Counted from the first letter of the stretch, positions 8,865-19,231 are shown. The stretch is DNA of 64,000 nt from Candidatus Kapaibacterium sp. (GCA_938031175.1 CALHGZ010000008.1:248001-312000), one strand, 5' to 3'. Made by a program: numbers and translations. Notes: generated by a model from the sequence alone, not told the origin.

Positions 8865-8894
8865 TTGAATTCACAATCACTTTGACAGGGGGAT
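8865..8894. repeat. Left arm of 30-bp inverted repeat around the RRM gene
   Basis: Read on the minus strand this arm starts ATCCCCCTGTCAAAGTGATT and matches 28 of 30 bases with the plus strand at 9226-9255. Mismatches are at the 21st and 28th positions. The arm lies in the leader of the RRM gene. Confidence 0.85.
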
Positions 8895-8899
8895 TGTGA
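8871..8899. repeat. 8-bp dyad in the RRM gene leader
   Basis: TCACAATC (8871-8878) and GATTGTGA (8892-8899) are perfect inverted repeats separated by 13 bases. It overlaps the left arm of the longer inverted repeat. It could be an operator or an mRNA hairpin. Confidence 0.55.
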
Positions 8900-8939
8900 T
8901 TATTTTTTTGTTTTATCTAATTTTTCAAAGGTTTTTATT

Positions 8940-9182
8940 ATGATTCTTTATGTTGGAAATTTGCCTTTTAGCTGCACCGAGCAGCAAGTCCGATCTGTTT
9001 TTGAACAGTTCGGTCCAGTTCATTCTATAAAATTAGTTACAGATCGAGACACCGGACGCAAAAAAGGTTACGGTTTTATCGAAATGGACCCCGAAGATGG
9101 AGCACGTGCTATTGAAAATCTAAATCAAAAAGAATTTGGCGGAAGAAACTTAAAAGTTAACGAAGCCCGCCAACGCGATTAA
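8940..9182 (+). CDS. RNA-binding protein with one RRM domain
   Basis: An 80-aa protein that is almost entirely one RNA recognition motif. RNP2 is LYVGNL (residues 3-8) and RNP1 is KGYGFIEM (42-49), with aromatic residues Tyr4, Tyr44 and Phe46 in the RNA-contact positions. Small RRM proteins of this type in cyanobacteria and Bacteroidota bind single-stranded RNA and are often cold-induced; no direct regulatory evidence is visible here. The gene stands alone and is enclosed by a 30-bp inverted repeat, one arm in its leader and the other across the 3' end of the convergent murE gene. The 245-base upstream gap suggests a long leader. Confidence 0.93.
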   Translation: MILYVGNLPFSCTEQQVRSVFEQFGPVHSIKLVTDRDTGRKKGYGFIEMDPEDGARAIENLNQKEFGGRNLKVNEARQRD

Positions 9183-9225
9183 ATCTGCATTTTTAGCAAT
9201 AATATTGCTTGCGTATTATATGGTT

Positions 9226-9255
9226 ATCCCCCTGTCAAAGTGATTTTGAATTTAA
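9226..9255. repeat. Right arm of 30-bp inverted repeat, overlapping the 3' end of murE
   Basis: This arm covers the murE stop codon (9235-9237) and its last six codons. Its partner lies at 8865-8894 in the RRM gene leader. The two could pair in a transcript running through the RRM gene. Confidence 0.85.
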
Positions 9256-10743
9256 TAAATTCGAATAGTATTCAACCCGCTCTTTGTCATCAAATGGAAA
9301 TTTTTGAGTTCCAATTATCTGATACCGCTCGTGACCTTTGCCAGCTATCAATATTATTGTATCATTATCTGAATTTTCGACTGCATAACGAATTGCTTCA
9401 TCACGATTTGTTATACAGATTGCTCTAAGACGTGATTCGTTATTGAGCCCTTTGTAAATATCTTCTATTATTTTATCTGGTTCTTCTGTTCTTGGATTAT
9501 CACTTGTTATAATTACACCATCGGCAAGTTCGCCAGCAATTTTGCCCATAATTTTTCTCTTCGATTTATCACGGTCTCCGCCACAACCAAATACACATAA
9601 TATCCTCTTATCGTTTTTTGCAATTTCCCTCAAAGTCAAAAGAGCTTTCTCAAGTGCGTCAGGGGTATGGGCATAATCAATAAATGCTATTGCACCATTT
9701 TTAAGTTCCAATTTATCCATTCTACCCGGTGCACCTTTGACATTTTTGATAAGATCTATCAATTTTTCTAACGGAAGACCATTATATAATGATTGTGCAA
9801 TTGCAATCGCTAAATTTTCAATATTAAATCTCCCTGTTAATTGAGAATTTATTTCTATTTCTTGGAAATTGAAGAAATCGCTGTTATTAATTAGTGTAAA
9901 CTGTACAAAATTGATTCCGAGTTTCTCATTGGCAATTATCAAATGATTGGATTTCTTCCAGCCAACATTTATTATAACCTTAGCGATGCAATTCTCAACA
10001 ATTTTCCCGCTAAAAGATGAATCCCCATTAAGTATTGCAATTGAATTCTCATTAAGACTATCGAACAAAATTTTTTTCGCACTTAAATAATTATCCAAAT
10101 TTATATGATAATCCAGGTGGTCTTGTGTAAGATTGGTAAATAATGCATAATCAAAATCAATGCCGATTACTCTGCCTTGTTTTAGTGCATGAGAAGAAAC
10201 CTCCATAAATATGTTAGTTACACTACTTTTGTTCATTTTATCAAAATAAGAAAATAAATCCTTTGACTCTGGGGTTGTGTTAATCGTATCTATATGATTT
10301 TCACCATAAATGACGCCTGTTGTACCAATTATACCAGATTTAATCCCTGTAGATTCATATATTTGATGAAGTATATAGGTAAGAGTAGTTTTTCCATTTG
10401 TACCCGTTACACCGGTTAAATTTATTTTATTTTTGGGATAATCATAAAACCAATTCGAAATTGATGATAATGCTTTTCTGCTATTTTCAACTTGAATATA
10501 AACAATGTTATTAGGTAATATTAATTCCTTGAAATCCATTTCACCAACTATTATCCCAGCATTTCCTTTTATTGCTGCCGGAATATAATTATGTCCATCT
10601 ATTGTCTCGCCTTTTATAGCCACAAATACTGAACCTTGCCGACATTTGCGGGAATCATATTCAATTGAGACAATTTCATAATCGCGTTCATTATAAAATT
10701 TTGCATTCTGTAATAACTTCTTTAATTCTGATAATTTTTTCAT
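9235..10743 (-). CDS. murE: UDP-N-acetylmuramoyl-tripeptide synthetase (meso-DAP adding)
   Basis: A 502-aa Mur ligase that adds the third amino acid of the peptidoglycan peptide. The ATP-binding motif GVTGTNGKTT is at residues 111-120, followed by the ligase core with FTNLTQDHLDYH. The DNPRTEEP motif near residue 415 is the one that binds meso-diaminopimelate, so the product is the DAP tripeptide. It is a single gene, not in the usual dcw cluster. The last codons overlap one arm of the inverted repeat that encloses the RRM gene. Confidence 0.95.
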   Translation of the reverse strand: MKKLSELKKLLQNAKFYNERDYEIVSIEYDSRKCRQGSVFVAIKGETIDGHNYIPAAIKGNAGIIVGEMDFKELILPNNIVYIQVENSRKALSSISNWFYDYPKNKINLTGVTGTNGKTTLTYILHQIYESTGIKSGIIGTTGVIYGENHIDTINTTPESKDLFSYFDKMNKSSVTNIFMEVSSHALKQGRVIGIDFDYALFTNLTQDHLDYHINLDNYLSAKKILFDSLNENSIAILNGDSSFSGKIVENCIAKVIINVGWKKSNHLIIANEKLGINFVQFTLINNSDFFNFQEIEINSQLTGRFNIENLAIAIAQSLYNGLPLEKLIDLIKNVKGAPGRMDKLELKNGAIAFIDYAHTPDALEKALLTLREIAKNDKRILCVFGCGGDRDKSKRKIMGKIAGELADGVIITSDNPRTEEPDKIIEDIYKGLNNESRLRAICITNRDEAIRYAVENSDNDTIILIAGKGHERYQIIGTQKFPFDDKERVEYYSNLLNSKSL

Positions 10744-10858
10744 GTAATGAATATGAAAATTTCAAAGAAGCGAAATTATGAATATGATTCTTAACAAAAA
10801 AGAGAGTTCGGAGAATACGATAACATTAGCTTGTAATAATTTATTTTCCCGTTATCGC

Positions 10859-11347
10859 TCATTCCATAAATAAAAAAGGTTTCCAGGAATTTTCAATAGT
10901 TCCAAGATATTGCTTTATAAACAAAATGTGATGGGGCTTTGATGGTTTAGAAATTAATTTCATACCTGCTTCCTCTGGTGTTCTATTGCCTTTCTTATTG
11001 TTGCAGCTAATACAGGCAGACACAAGATTATCCCATGAATCTGCTCCTCCGCGTGATTTGGGAATTACATGGTCAATAGTTAAAGTTGTTGCCTTCTTAC
11101 CGCAATATTGACAACGATAATTATCCCGCCGATGAATGTTTTTGCGTGATAATTCTACCTTTTTATGTGGAAATCGTACATACGAAGCTAAACGAATAAC
11201 GCTTGGGTAAGGAAAAGATTGATTTACAGTTCTAATTAATTTACCTTCTTTCTTTTCCACTAAGTCAGCTTTCATCAAAAGAAGTAAAATTATAGCTTTC
11301 TTAGCGCTACAAATGGAAATTGGCTCATAACTTTGATTTAACATCAA
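10859..11347 (-). CDS. HNH endonuclease family protein
   Basis: A 162-aa protein with an HNH nuclease core: Cys79 and Cys82 (CQYC), Asp92-His93 (IDHVIPKSRGG), Asn107, then Cys112 and Cys115 with Asn116 (CISCNN). This family (VLMLNQSYEPIS start, HNH at the end) is widespread in Bacteroidota and Chlorobi as a lone housekeeping gene of unknown role. The start is uncertain: TTG at 11347 or ATG at 11344 give a protein starting at the conserved LNQ segment, but the frame is open upstream to about 11475 without ATG, GTG or TTG, and a perfect AAAGGAGG ribosome-binding site lies at 11440-11447. Confidence 0.85.
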   Translation of the reverse strand: MMLNQSYEPISICSAKKAIILLLLMKADLVEKKEGKLIRTVNQSFPYPSVIRLASYVRFPHKKVELSRKNIHRRDNYRCQYCGKKATTLTIDHVIPKSRGGADSWDNLVSACISCNNKKGNRTPEEAGMKLISKPSKPHHILFIKQYLGTIENSWKPFLFME

Positions 11348-13178
<1,831 letters not shown>

Positions 13179-13196
13179 AACATCGGGGTATAAAGT

Positions 13197-13592
13197 ATGT
13201 TGAAAGTCGAAATAGTTGCACCTCACGAAAAAATTTTCGAAGGTGATGCCGAAATTGTATCTGTACCAGGTTCTAAATCTCCATTTCAGATATTAAAAAA
13301 TCATGCCCCAATTGTATCTGCTCTTGATTCTGGAATTATTGAAATCAAAAACGGCAATCTCAATAATATCTTCGTTATAAGCTCTGGATTCATCGAAGTT
13401 TTAAACAATAAAGTCATTATCCTTGTGGATTATGCAATTAATGCAGAAGACCTAATCCAATCCGAAATTCTGGAACAAATTAAAATGCTCGATGAAAATA
13501 TTTTAAAAGCTAAAAATAAACTGGAAATTGAGGAGTTTCAAAAACAATTAAAATTTGCCAAAATCAAATTAAAGGCGATTGATAAAAAATAG
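13197..13592 (+). CDS. atpC: ATP synthase F1 subunit epsilon
   Basis: A 131-aa epsilon subunit of F1, part of the central stalk and a regulator of ATP hydrolysis. The N-terminal beta sandwich is visible in MLKVEIVAPHEKIFEGDAE and VSVPGSKSPFQILKNHAPIV; the C-terminal half is the two-helix hairpin (LIQSEILEQIKMLDENILK). It is 18 bases downstream of atpD and its final gene. The next gene is convergent, across a 250-base gap with DnaA-box-like sites. Confidence 0.94.
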   Translation: MLKVEIVAPHEKIFEGDAEIVSVPGSKSPFQILKNHAPIVSALDSGIIEIKNGNLNNIFVISSGFIEVLNNKVIILVDYAINAEDLIQSEILEQIKMLDENILKAKNKLEIEEFQKQLKFAKIKLKAIDKK

Positions 13593-13696
13593 TTAAGATT
13601 ATCTAAATTTATTGTACTTCAATAATTACCCCAAATTAAAATTTCAATGAATCTTAATTAATTTTGGAAGCAGTGAAATATTTTTTTTATAAAAAT

Positions 13697-13767
13697 TGTG
13701 GAAAACGCTGTGGAAAATTGGTAAAAATGTTGATAACTTCAAATTTTTTAAAGTTATATTCACCACA
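13697..13767. promoter_or_regulatory. Cluster of DnaA-box-like 9-mers
   Basis: Three plus-strand 9-mers, TGTGGAAAA (13697-13705), TGTGGAAAA (13709-13717) and TGTTGATAA (13728-13736), each differ by one base from the DnaA box TGTGGATAA. A fourth, weaker one on the other strand is TTCACCACA (13759-13767, two mismatches). The 253-base gap is between convergent genes and is very AT-rich. It may be a DnaA-binding region or chance in AT-rich DNA. Confidence 0.4.
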
Positions 13768-13845
13768 ATCAATACATTTGAATGCTAGTATTTTCAAATT
13801 TAGGCACAATTTTTTCATAGTATCTTAACACAATACAAACAATTT

Positions 13846-14349
13846 TTATTTTGAATGAGAAAATCGTTCGCTTAATTTTAATCTGACATACGGAATTAAG
13901 CCTCCAGCATCAATAATAGCTTGGTGTGCTTTCGGAAGTGGCTTGATATTAAATGTAGAATTATTAGTAACATTGACAATTTTATCACTTTCAATAATCA
14001 GTTCATCATCTTTTTCAGCTTCAATTTCAGGACAAATAATTATTTTCAACCCTAAATTTATTGCATTCTGCAAAAATATTCTTGCAAAATCCTTTGCAAT
14101 GATAATTAAATTATGCCCTTTCAATGTCGAAACTGCTTGTTCCCTTGATGAACCACAGCCAAAATTCTTACCAGCTACGATAATATCGCCTTCTACCGAT
14201 GCGTCTTGATTTAGTAATCGATTTAATTCTGGAATATCAGCAAAAGCAAATTGTGGTGTCTCAGTAGGTAAAACAGTTGCCATATACCTTCCAGGATAAA
14301 TTATATCAGTTGATATATCATCACCAAACTTCCATAATACTTTTGCCAT
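13846..14349 (-). CDS. leuD: LeuD-type hydro-lyase small subunit (isopropylmalate/citramalate family)
   Basis: A 167-aa small (swivel) subunit of the aconitase superfamily. The substrate-binding GKNFGCGSSREQA is at about residues 60-72, and ISTDIIYPGRYM is the usual N-terminal segment. It pairs with the large subunit one base upstream. The family covers 3-isopropylmalate isomerases in leucine synthesis and related citraconate, mesaconate or dimethylmalate hydratases. leuA and leuB are not nearby; instead a CoA-transferase and an HMG-CoA-lyase-like gene lie upstream on the same strand, so a catabolic role is possible. Confidence 0.8.
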   Translation of the reverse strand: MAKVLWKFGDDISTDIIYPGRYMATVLPTETPQFAFADIPELNRLLNQDASVEGDIIVAGKNFGCGSSREQAVSTLKGHNLIIIAKDFARIFLQNAINLGLKIIICPEIEAEKDDELIIESDKIVNVTNNSTFNIKPLPKAHQAIIDAGGLIPYVRLKLSERFSHSK

Positions 14350-14350
14350 T

Positions 14351-15643
14351 TTAATTCGCTCCTTTCTTTGGATGAGTTATAACACCAGTAATTGCACTTG
14401 CAGCTGCAACGGCTGGTGAACACAAATAAACTTCAGAATTTGGATTACCCATTCTTCCTTTAAAATTTCTATTTGTTGTCGATAAGGCACGTTCTCCATC
14501 GCCAAGAGCTCCTTGATGTATTCCAAGACAAGGTCCACAGCCAGGATTCATTACTAAAGCCCCAGCTTTGGTAAATACAGAAATGTAACCCAAATCCAAT
14601 GCTTGATTATATATTTTTGCTGAAGCCGGAAATATTAACATTCTTGTATTAGGAGATACTTTTCGATCTTGAAGAATTTCAGCAGCTACTTTTAAATCAT
14701 CAAGACGACCATTTGTACAGGAGCCTATAACAATTTGCTGTACTGGAATCCCTTCAACTTCGCCAATCGGCTTTACGTTATCAACTGTATGAGGACAGGC
14801 AATTTGCGGTTCGAGCTTGCTTACATCTATTTCAATTATTCTCTCATAATCAGCGTTTGCATCAGATTCAATGAATTCAATTTCACCAGTATAACCTGCC
14901 TCATCCCTTAAAAATCTAACTGTTTCATTGTCAGGAGCGACTATTCCTGCTGTTGCACCTGCTTCAACACTCATATTACAAATTGTTAACCTACCAGAAG
15001 TCTTCATTTTGGAAATAGTTTCTCCACAAAACTCCAATACTTTGTAATTTGCTCCTTCAGCACTAATTTGCCCAATTAAGTATAATATTAAATCTTTTGG
15101 AAAGACGTATGGAGGAAAATCACCATTTACAATAACTTTAATCGAAGCCGGCACCTCAACGTTGAGAATACGTCCCAATGCCCAGACAGCAGCCATTTCA
15201 GTAGCACCAATACCAAAAGCAAATGCACCTAAAGCTCCATGACTTGTTGTGTGGCTATCTGTTCCAACAATTACTTTTCCAGGTTGTATATATCCATATT
15301 CCGGCAATATTTGATGGCAAATTCCCCCTAAATCTCCACGTATATCGTGGAATTTACTTATACCTTGTTTGTTTACAAATTCACGGACCTTTTTCTGATT
15401 AGTTGCAGTTTTGCTGCTCTCTGCTGGCACGCGGTGGTCAAATATTATCGCTATTTTATCCGGGTCCCATACCAATGGCTCATAAGTTGTTCCTTTAAAA
15501 ATTTCGAGGAATTGATTTATAACAAGCGCAGCATTTTCGTGAGACATTGCCAAATCTACTTTAGGTTCTAAAATTTCGCCTATCTCAACATAAGGTTTAT
15601 CAACGGATTTAGCCAGGATCTTTTGCACTAATGTCTGAGACAT
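14351..15643 (-). CDS. leuC: LeuC-type hydro-lyase large subunit (4Fe-4S)
   Basis: A 430-aa large subunit of the aconitase superfamily. The three cluster-binding cysteines are visible in the SCTNGRLDD and NPGCGPCLG motifs, together with the VGTDSHTTSHGALGAF region. The start ATG at 15643 gives MSQTLVQKILA, a normal family beginning; a longer frame starts at 15691. The stop is one base before leuD, so the two are coupled. This two-subunit form is that of type 2 isopropylmalate isomerases, homoaconitases and related hydratases; the substrate cannot be settled by eye. Confidence 0.85.
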   Translation of the reverse strand: MSQTLVQKILAKSVDKPYVEIGEILEPKVDLAMSHENAALVINQFLEIFKGTTYEPLVWDPDKIAIIFDHRVPAESSKTATNQKKVREFVNKQGISKFHDIRGDLGGICHQILPEYGYIQPGKVIVGTDSHTTSHGALGAFAFGIGATEMAAVWALGRILNVEVPASIKVIVNGDFPPYVFPKDLILYLIGQISAEGANYKVLEFCGETISKMKTSGRLTICNMSVEAGATAGIVAPDNETVRFLRDEAGYTGEIEFIESDANADYERIIEIDVSKLEPQIACPHTVDNVKPIGEVEGIPVQQIVIGSCTNGRLDDLKVAAEILQDRKVSPNTRMLIFPASAKIYNQALDLGYISVFTKAGALVMNPGCGPCLGIHQGALGDGERALSTTNRNFKGRMGNPNSEVYLCSPAVAAASAITGVITHPKKGAN

Positions 15644-15748
15644 ATTTACTCCAAATTTATGACTTGACTTAAATAAAATTACCAATATCAATTCAAATAA
15701 ACTGCAGCAAAAGTAAATCTGTAAAAAAATTTTGGATTAATTCTAAAA

Positions 15749-16243
15749 TTATTGCTTTGGATGATTACTCTCTGAATCGCTTGTACGCAATTTCTGAAAT
15801 ATTTCAGGATTTATAGCTTCTTTTATTTTATTAAATAATGTTTCCTGTGTAAATGGTTTTGCGATATAACCTAAAGCACCACTTTTGAATGTATTACTAA
15901 CAATATCAACGTTTAGATTTCCTGACAAAATTATAACTGGTATCTCAGAAGTTATATCAATTGCTTTCAACATTCTTAGCAATACATCGCCTTTTATTTC
16001 CGGCAAAACTATATCTAACAAAATCAGGATTGGTTTGATTTTAATAGCTTTGGAAATTCCATCTATTGCATCTAAAGCAGATATAGGAGTAAAACCCCAG
16101 CTTTGTAAATAGTGCCCAATGACTCTGTGTATCCAATTATCATCATCAATAATTAGAATTGGCAACAAGTCTTGCCCAGACTCTTTTGTAATTTTACCAG
16201 ATTCAGATAACAATGGATTATCAACCAAAATTTTACCCGGCAT
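15749..16243 (-). CDS. Single-domain response regulator
   Basis: A 164-aa receiver protein without an output domain. The acidic pocket is Asp33-Asp34-Asp35, the phosphorylation site Asp77 in LILLDIVLP, the conserved Ser in ILSGN and Lys129 in IAKPF. A 28-residue leader and a 30-residue tail flank the receiver. The partner kinase is not in the window. It lies between the CaiB-type gene (72 bases upstream) and leuC (105 bases downstream) on the same strand. Confidence 0.88.
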   Translation of the reverse strand: MPGKILVDNPLLSESGKITKESGQDLLPILIIDDDNWIHRVIGHYLQSWGFTPISALDAIDGISKAIKIKPILILLDIVLPEIKGDVLLRMLKAIDITSEIPVIILSGNLNVDIVSNTFKSGALGYIAKPFTQETLFNKIKEAINPEIFQKLRTSDSESNHPKQ

Positions 16244-16315
16244 TGTAAAATAATATTTTGTTCAAAATAATATGAAATCATTTTGGATTTATTATCGACA
16301 ACTAAATGAAAAAAT

Positions 16316-17503
16316 TTAAATTATTCCATTCTGTTTAAAATTATCAATATCTTCATCACTATAGCCAATTTCAATTAAAATTTCTTTTGTATGCTGAGAA
16401 AGAATTGGTGGTGGTGTAACTATTCCGTTTTCAAATTTTTCAAATTTAGCTGTCATATTGAAAAGGGGTATTTTACCGATATTCGGCACCTCAATTTCAG
16501 TAAAAGTTTTCCTGTGCTTAATTTGAGGCTGATTCAAAGCTTCTTCGAGGGAAAGAATTTCTCCTGAAGGCACCCCTGCTTCATTCAACTTCTCAACCCA
16601 ATATTTTGTAGGTTTTTGAACTAATTTTTCTTCCAAAATCTTTGTTAATTCTTTACGATTTAACTTTCTATTATCCCGTTCCTTAAACCTTGGGTCCTCT
16701 TTTAATTCGGATAATTCAAGAATATCGGCAACTGCTTCCCATTGCTCCTGCTTATTAGCTGCGATATTTATATATCCATCTTGTGTTATAAAAGTACCCG
16801 AAGGTGCAGCTGTAAAATTATCATTTCCCAACAAAACGGGCTTTTGTTTCCCAATCATTAAATTTGCAGCTACCCAGCCCATCAATGGCATAATTGAATC
16901 GAGCAATGCAATATCAATAAATTGGCCTTCACCTGTTTTCTCCCGATAATATAATGCTGCCATAATCGCAAATGCCGCATTTAAACCACCTACAGTATCA
17001 CATAATGGAAATCCTGCACGAAGAGGATTTAAACGCTCGTCACCATTAATAGCCATTACACCGCTCAAACCTTGTATTATCTGGTCATATGCAGGCTTCA
17101 TTGAATCTGGCCCTGTTTGACCGAATCCAGATATTGCACAGTATATTAGCCTTGGATTATGTCCTTTTAACACCTCATAACCTAAACCAAGCTTATCCAT
17201 TACTCTTGGACGAAAATTCTCAACTAAAATATCCGAAGTTTTTACTAATGAAATGAAAATTTCTTTGCCTTTTTCTTCTTTCAAATTCAGAGTTACAGAC
17301 TTTTTATTAGCATTTTGAGCCAAAAAGCTAGTTCCCATTAGCATGTTGTTATATTCATTAACACAGCCTAATTTTCGAGCTAAATCTCCATCCTTTGGAT
17401 TTTCAATTTTTATAACTTCGGCACCAAGCCAAGCAAGGTGTAGCGTGGCAAATGGTCCTGATAGTACATTTGTTAAATCCAATACTCTTATACCTTCAAG
17501 CAT
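16316..17503 (-). CDS. Class III (CaiB/BaiF) CoA-transferase
   Basis: A 395-aa family III CoA-transferase that moves CoA between carboxylic acids. The N-terminal LEGIRVLDLTNVLSGPFAT and GAEVIKIENPKDGDLAR are typical, and the catalytic Asp is in PAYDQIIQGLSG. A neighbouring HMG-CoA-lyase-like gene, 12 bases away, and LeuCD-type subunits suggest a succinyl-CoA:citramalate or itaconate CoA-transferase, as the sct/rcl pair of Chloroflexus. That substrate is inference; the fold assignment is firm. Confidence 0.85.
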   Translation of the reverse strand: MLEGIRVLDLTNVLSGPFATLHLAWLGAEVIKIENPKDGDLARKLGCVNEYNNMLMGTSFLAQNANKKSVTLNLKEEKGKEIFISLVKTSDILVENFRPRVMDKLGLGYEVLKGHNPRLIYCAISGFGQTGPDSMKPAYDQIIQGLSGVMAINGDERLNPLRAGFPLCDTVGGLNAAFAIMAALYYREKTGEGQFIDIALLDSIMPLMGWVAANLMIGKQKPVLLGNDNFTAAPSGTFITQDGYINIAANKQEQWEAVADILELSELKEDPRFKERDNRKLNRKELTKILEEKLVQKPTKYWVEKLNEAGVPSGEILSLEEALNQPQIKHRKTFTEIEVPNIGKIPLFNMTAKFEKFENGIVTPPPILSQHTKEILIEIGYSDEDIDNFKQNGII

Positions 17504-17515
17504 AAATAAACCTAT

Positions 17516-18382
17516 TTATTTATTAAAATAAAATTTCACAATTCTAGATATTCCAATAATTTTTTCCATGTCAAATTTTTTCTTGATCCCTTTTGCCTGC
17601 AACAATTGTACAAGTGATTCCGTTGATATATTACCAACAGGAGATTTAGTAAAGGGACAACCGCCAAGACCAGCAAATGCAGATTCGAAATACTTCACCC
17701 CGCAAGATAGTGCTATACTGCTATTGGCAAGCCCCATTCCATAGGTATTATGAAAATGACAAGCTAATACCACCGTATCGTCAAGCTCTTTTATTTTATC
17801 GAAAATTCTCTTGACCTGATTTGGTTTGCCCATTCCAGCTGTATCAGCTAAACTGATGTTTTTCAAACCTGCATCGATATATTCTTTAACGATTGAAATT
17901 ACTTTCTCTTCAGATACTGGTCCTTCGTAACCACAACCAAAAGCTGATTGAACTGAAACTTGCACTTTCTTGCCAGCTGATAAAGCCTGCTTTGCCATAG
18001 TAATTATTCTTTTTCTTGCTTCCTCTATTGTCATTCCTGTATTTTTCATACTATGGGTCTCACTGGCTGAAACTCCCATACAGAACATATCAACACCACA
18101 GGCTAAACCACGTTCCAAGCCTTTTTCGTTTAGCACAAGAGCAGAGAAAACTATATTATCGGGCTTCTTACCGGGCTTTGAAAAATATTCGAATAACTTC
18201 TCCGTATCAGCCATTTGTGGCACTTTGGTAGGATTAACAAAGGAACCGAGTTGAATGATATCAATTCCACTATCAAACAAAATTTCTACCCACTGAATTT
18301 TTATTTCTGTCGGTACTATTTTTGATTCCATCTGCAGACCATCCCTCAGTCCCACTTCGTGAATAAATACATCTTCCATCAT
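17516..18382 (-). CDS. HMG-CoA lyase family protein (possible citramalyl-CoA lyase)
   Basis: A 288-aa DRE-TIM metallolyase. The signature is EVGLRDGLQMESKIVP at the N-terminus, followed by QLGSFVNPTKVPQMAD, HFHNTYGMGLAN with the metal-binding histidines and GLGGCPFTKSPVGNISTE with the catalytic Cys and the family glycine-rich loop. HMG-CoA lyase cleaves HMG-CoA in leucine breakdown; the same family includes the R-citramalyl-CoA lyase of Chloroflexus. The CoA-transferase downstream (12 bases) and LeuCD-type genes favour the second option. Which acyl-CoA is cleaved cannot be told from sequence. Confidence 0.85.
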   Translation of the reverse strand: MMEDVFIHEVGLRDGLQMESKIVPTEIKIQWVEILFDSGIDIIQLGSFVNPTKVPQMADTEKLFEYFSKPGKKPDNIVFSALVLNEKGLERGLACGVDMFCMGVSASETHSMKNTGMTIEEARKRIITMAKQALSAGKKVQVSVQSAFGCGYEGPVSEEKVISIVKEYIDAGLKNISLADTAGMGKPNQVKRIFDKIKELDDTVVLACHFHNTYGMGLANSSIALSCGVKYFESAFAGLGGCPFTKSPVGNISTESLVQLLQAKGIKKKFDMEKIIGISRIVKFYFNK

Positions 18383-18400
18383 TTTGCCTAATTTTAAAAT

Positions 18401-19231
18401 TTAAATTAATTTTATATCGTTTTCATTTTTAAATCTTTCCAAAATCATTTGCCAGAATAGATCCTCGGTTTTACTTCGCTCAAAATTTTTACAAGCATAA
18501 CGAATCTCGAAAATCACCTTACCATCTTTCAATCGCATTCGAACAAATGGCTCAATATTATGAAACATCAACTCTTCAGTTTTTGCTCTTATATCAAAAA
18601 GCTCTTGTTCAGAGAACTTATAACTTAATTGATTTGCAATTTCCTGCAAAATAGTTTTTGCTTTTTGTAAATTACTGTCTAAACTAACTTCTACAATCAA
18701 GTCATTCCAGATAACTGAAAGCCCTTTTGAATAATTGGCAACAGGTGTAGTCAGAACTAAGCTGTTTGGAATTTTTATAATTCTTGCAGTATGCTCATCA
18801 GATTTAACCCAATTACCAATTTCAGCTAAGGTAAAAAATATCGGTCCAGTTGCAATTACATCGCCAGAATGTTCACCGATGTGGATTCTATCACCTATAT
18901 CAAATAAACCACGCCAAATAATCACTGAATTCGCTATTAAGTTTAGTATTAATTCCTTTGACACAATTGTTAATGCAGCTCCAACAAAACTAAGTACTGT
19001 AACAATTGAGCTAAAATAACGCCTCCACAATAAAATTACTAAAATAGCAACAGAAAATAAAAAAACATAATTAATAAATTGACGCCAAAAAAAACGTCGT
19101 CCCGGATCTTTAACTCTTTTATTGATGAACTTTCGAAAATACTGCCTCAGAAAATGAAACAACAATATTCCAATAAAACTTAACAGTAATTTTAATTCTA
19201 AAACTTCCAATAATTCACTTAAAAAATGCAT
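18401..19231 (-). CDS. MscS-family mechanosensitive ion channel
   Basis: A 276-aa membrane protein of the small-conductance mechanosensitive channel family. Three hydrophobic segments in the first 110 residues end in the pore-lining helix ALTIVSKELILNLIANSVII, followed by the beta domain FDIGDRIHIGEHSGDVI and the alpha/beta C-terminal domain. It relieves hypo-osmotic stress by opening in a stretched membrane. The pore helix is less glycine/alanine-rich than in E. coli MscS. The HMG-CoA-lyase-like gene follows after 18 bases. Confidence 0.82.
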   Translation of the reverse strand: MHFLSELLEVLELKLLLSFIGILLFHFLRQYFRKFINKRVKDPGRRFFWRQFINYVFLFSVAILVILLWRRYFSSIVTVLSFVGAALTIVSKELILNLIANSVIIWRGLFDIGDRIHIGEHSGDVIATGPIFFTLAEIGNWVKSDEHTARIIKIPNSLVLTTPVANYSKGLSVIWNDLIVEVSLDSNLQKAKTILQEIANQLSYKFSEQELFDIRAKTEELMFHNIEPFVRMRLKDGKVIFEIRYACKNFERSKTEDLFWQMILERFKNENDIKLI

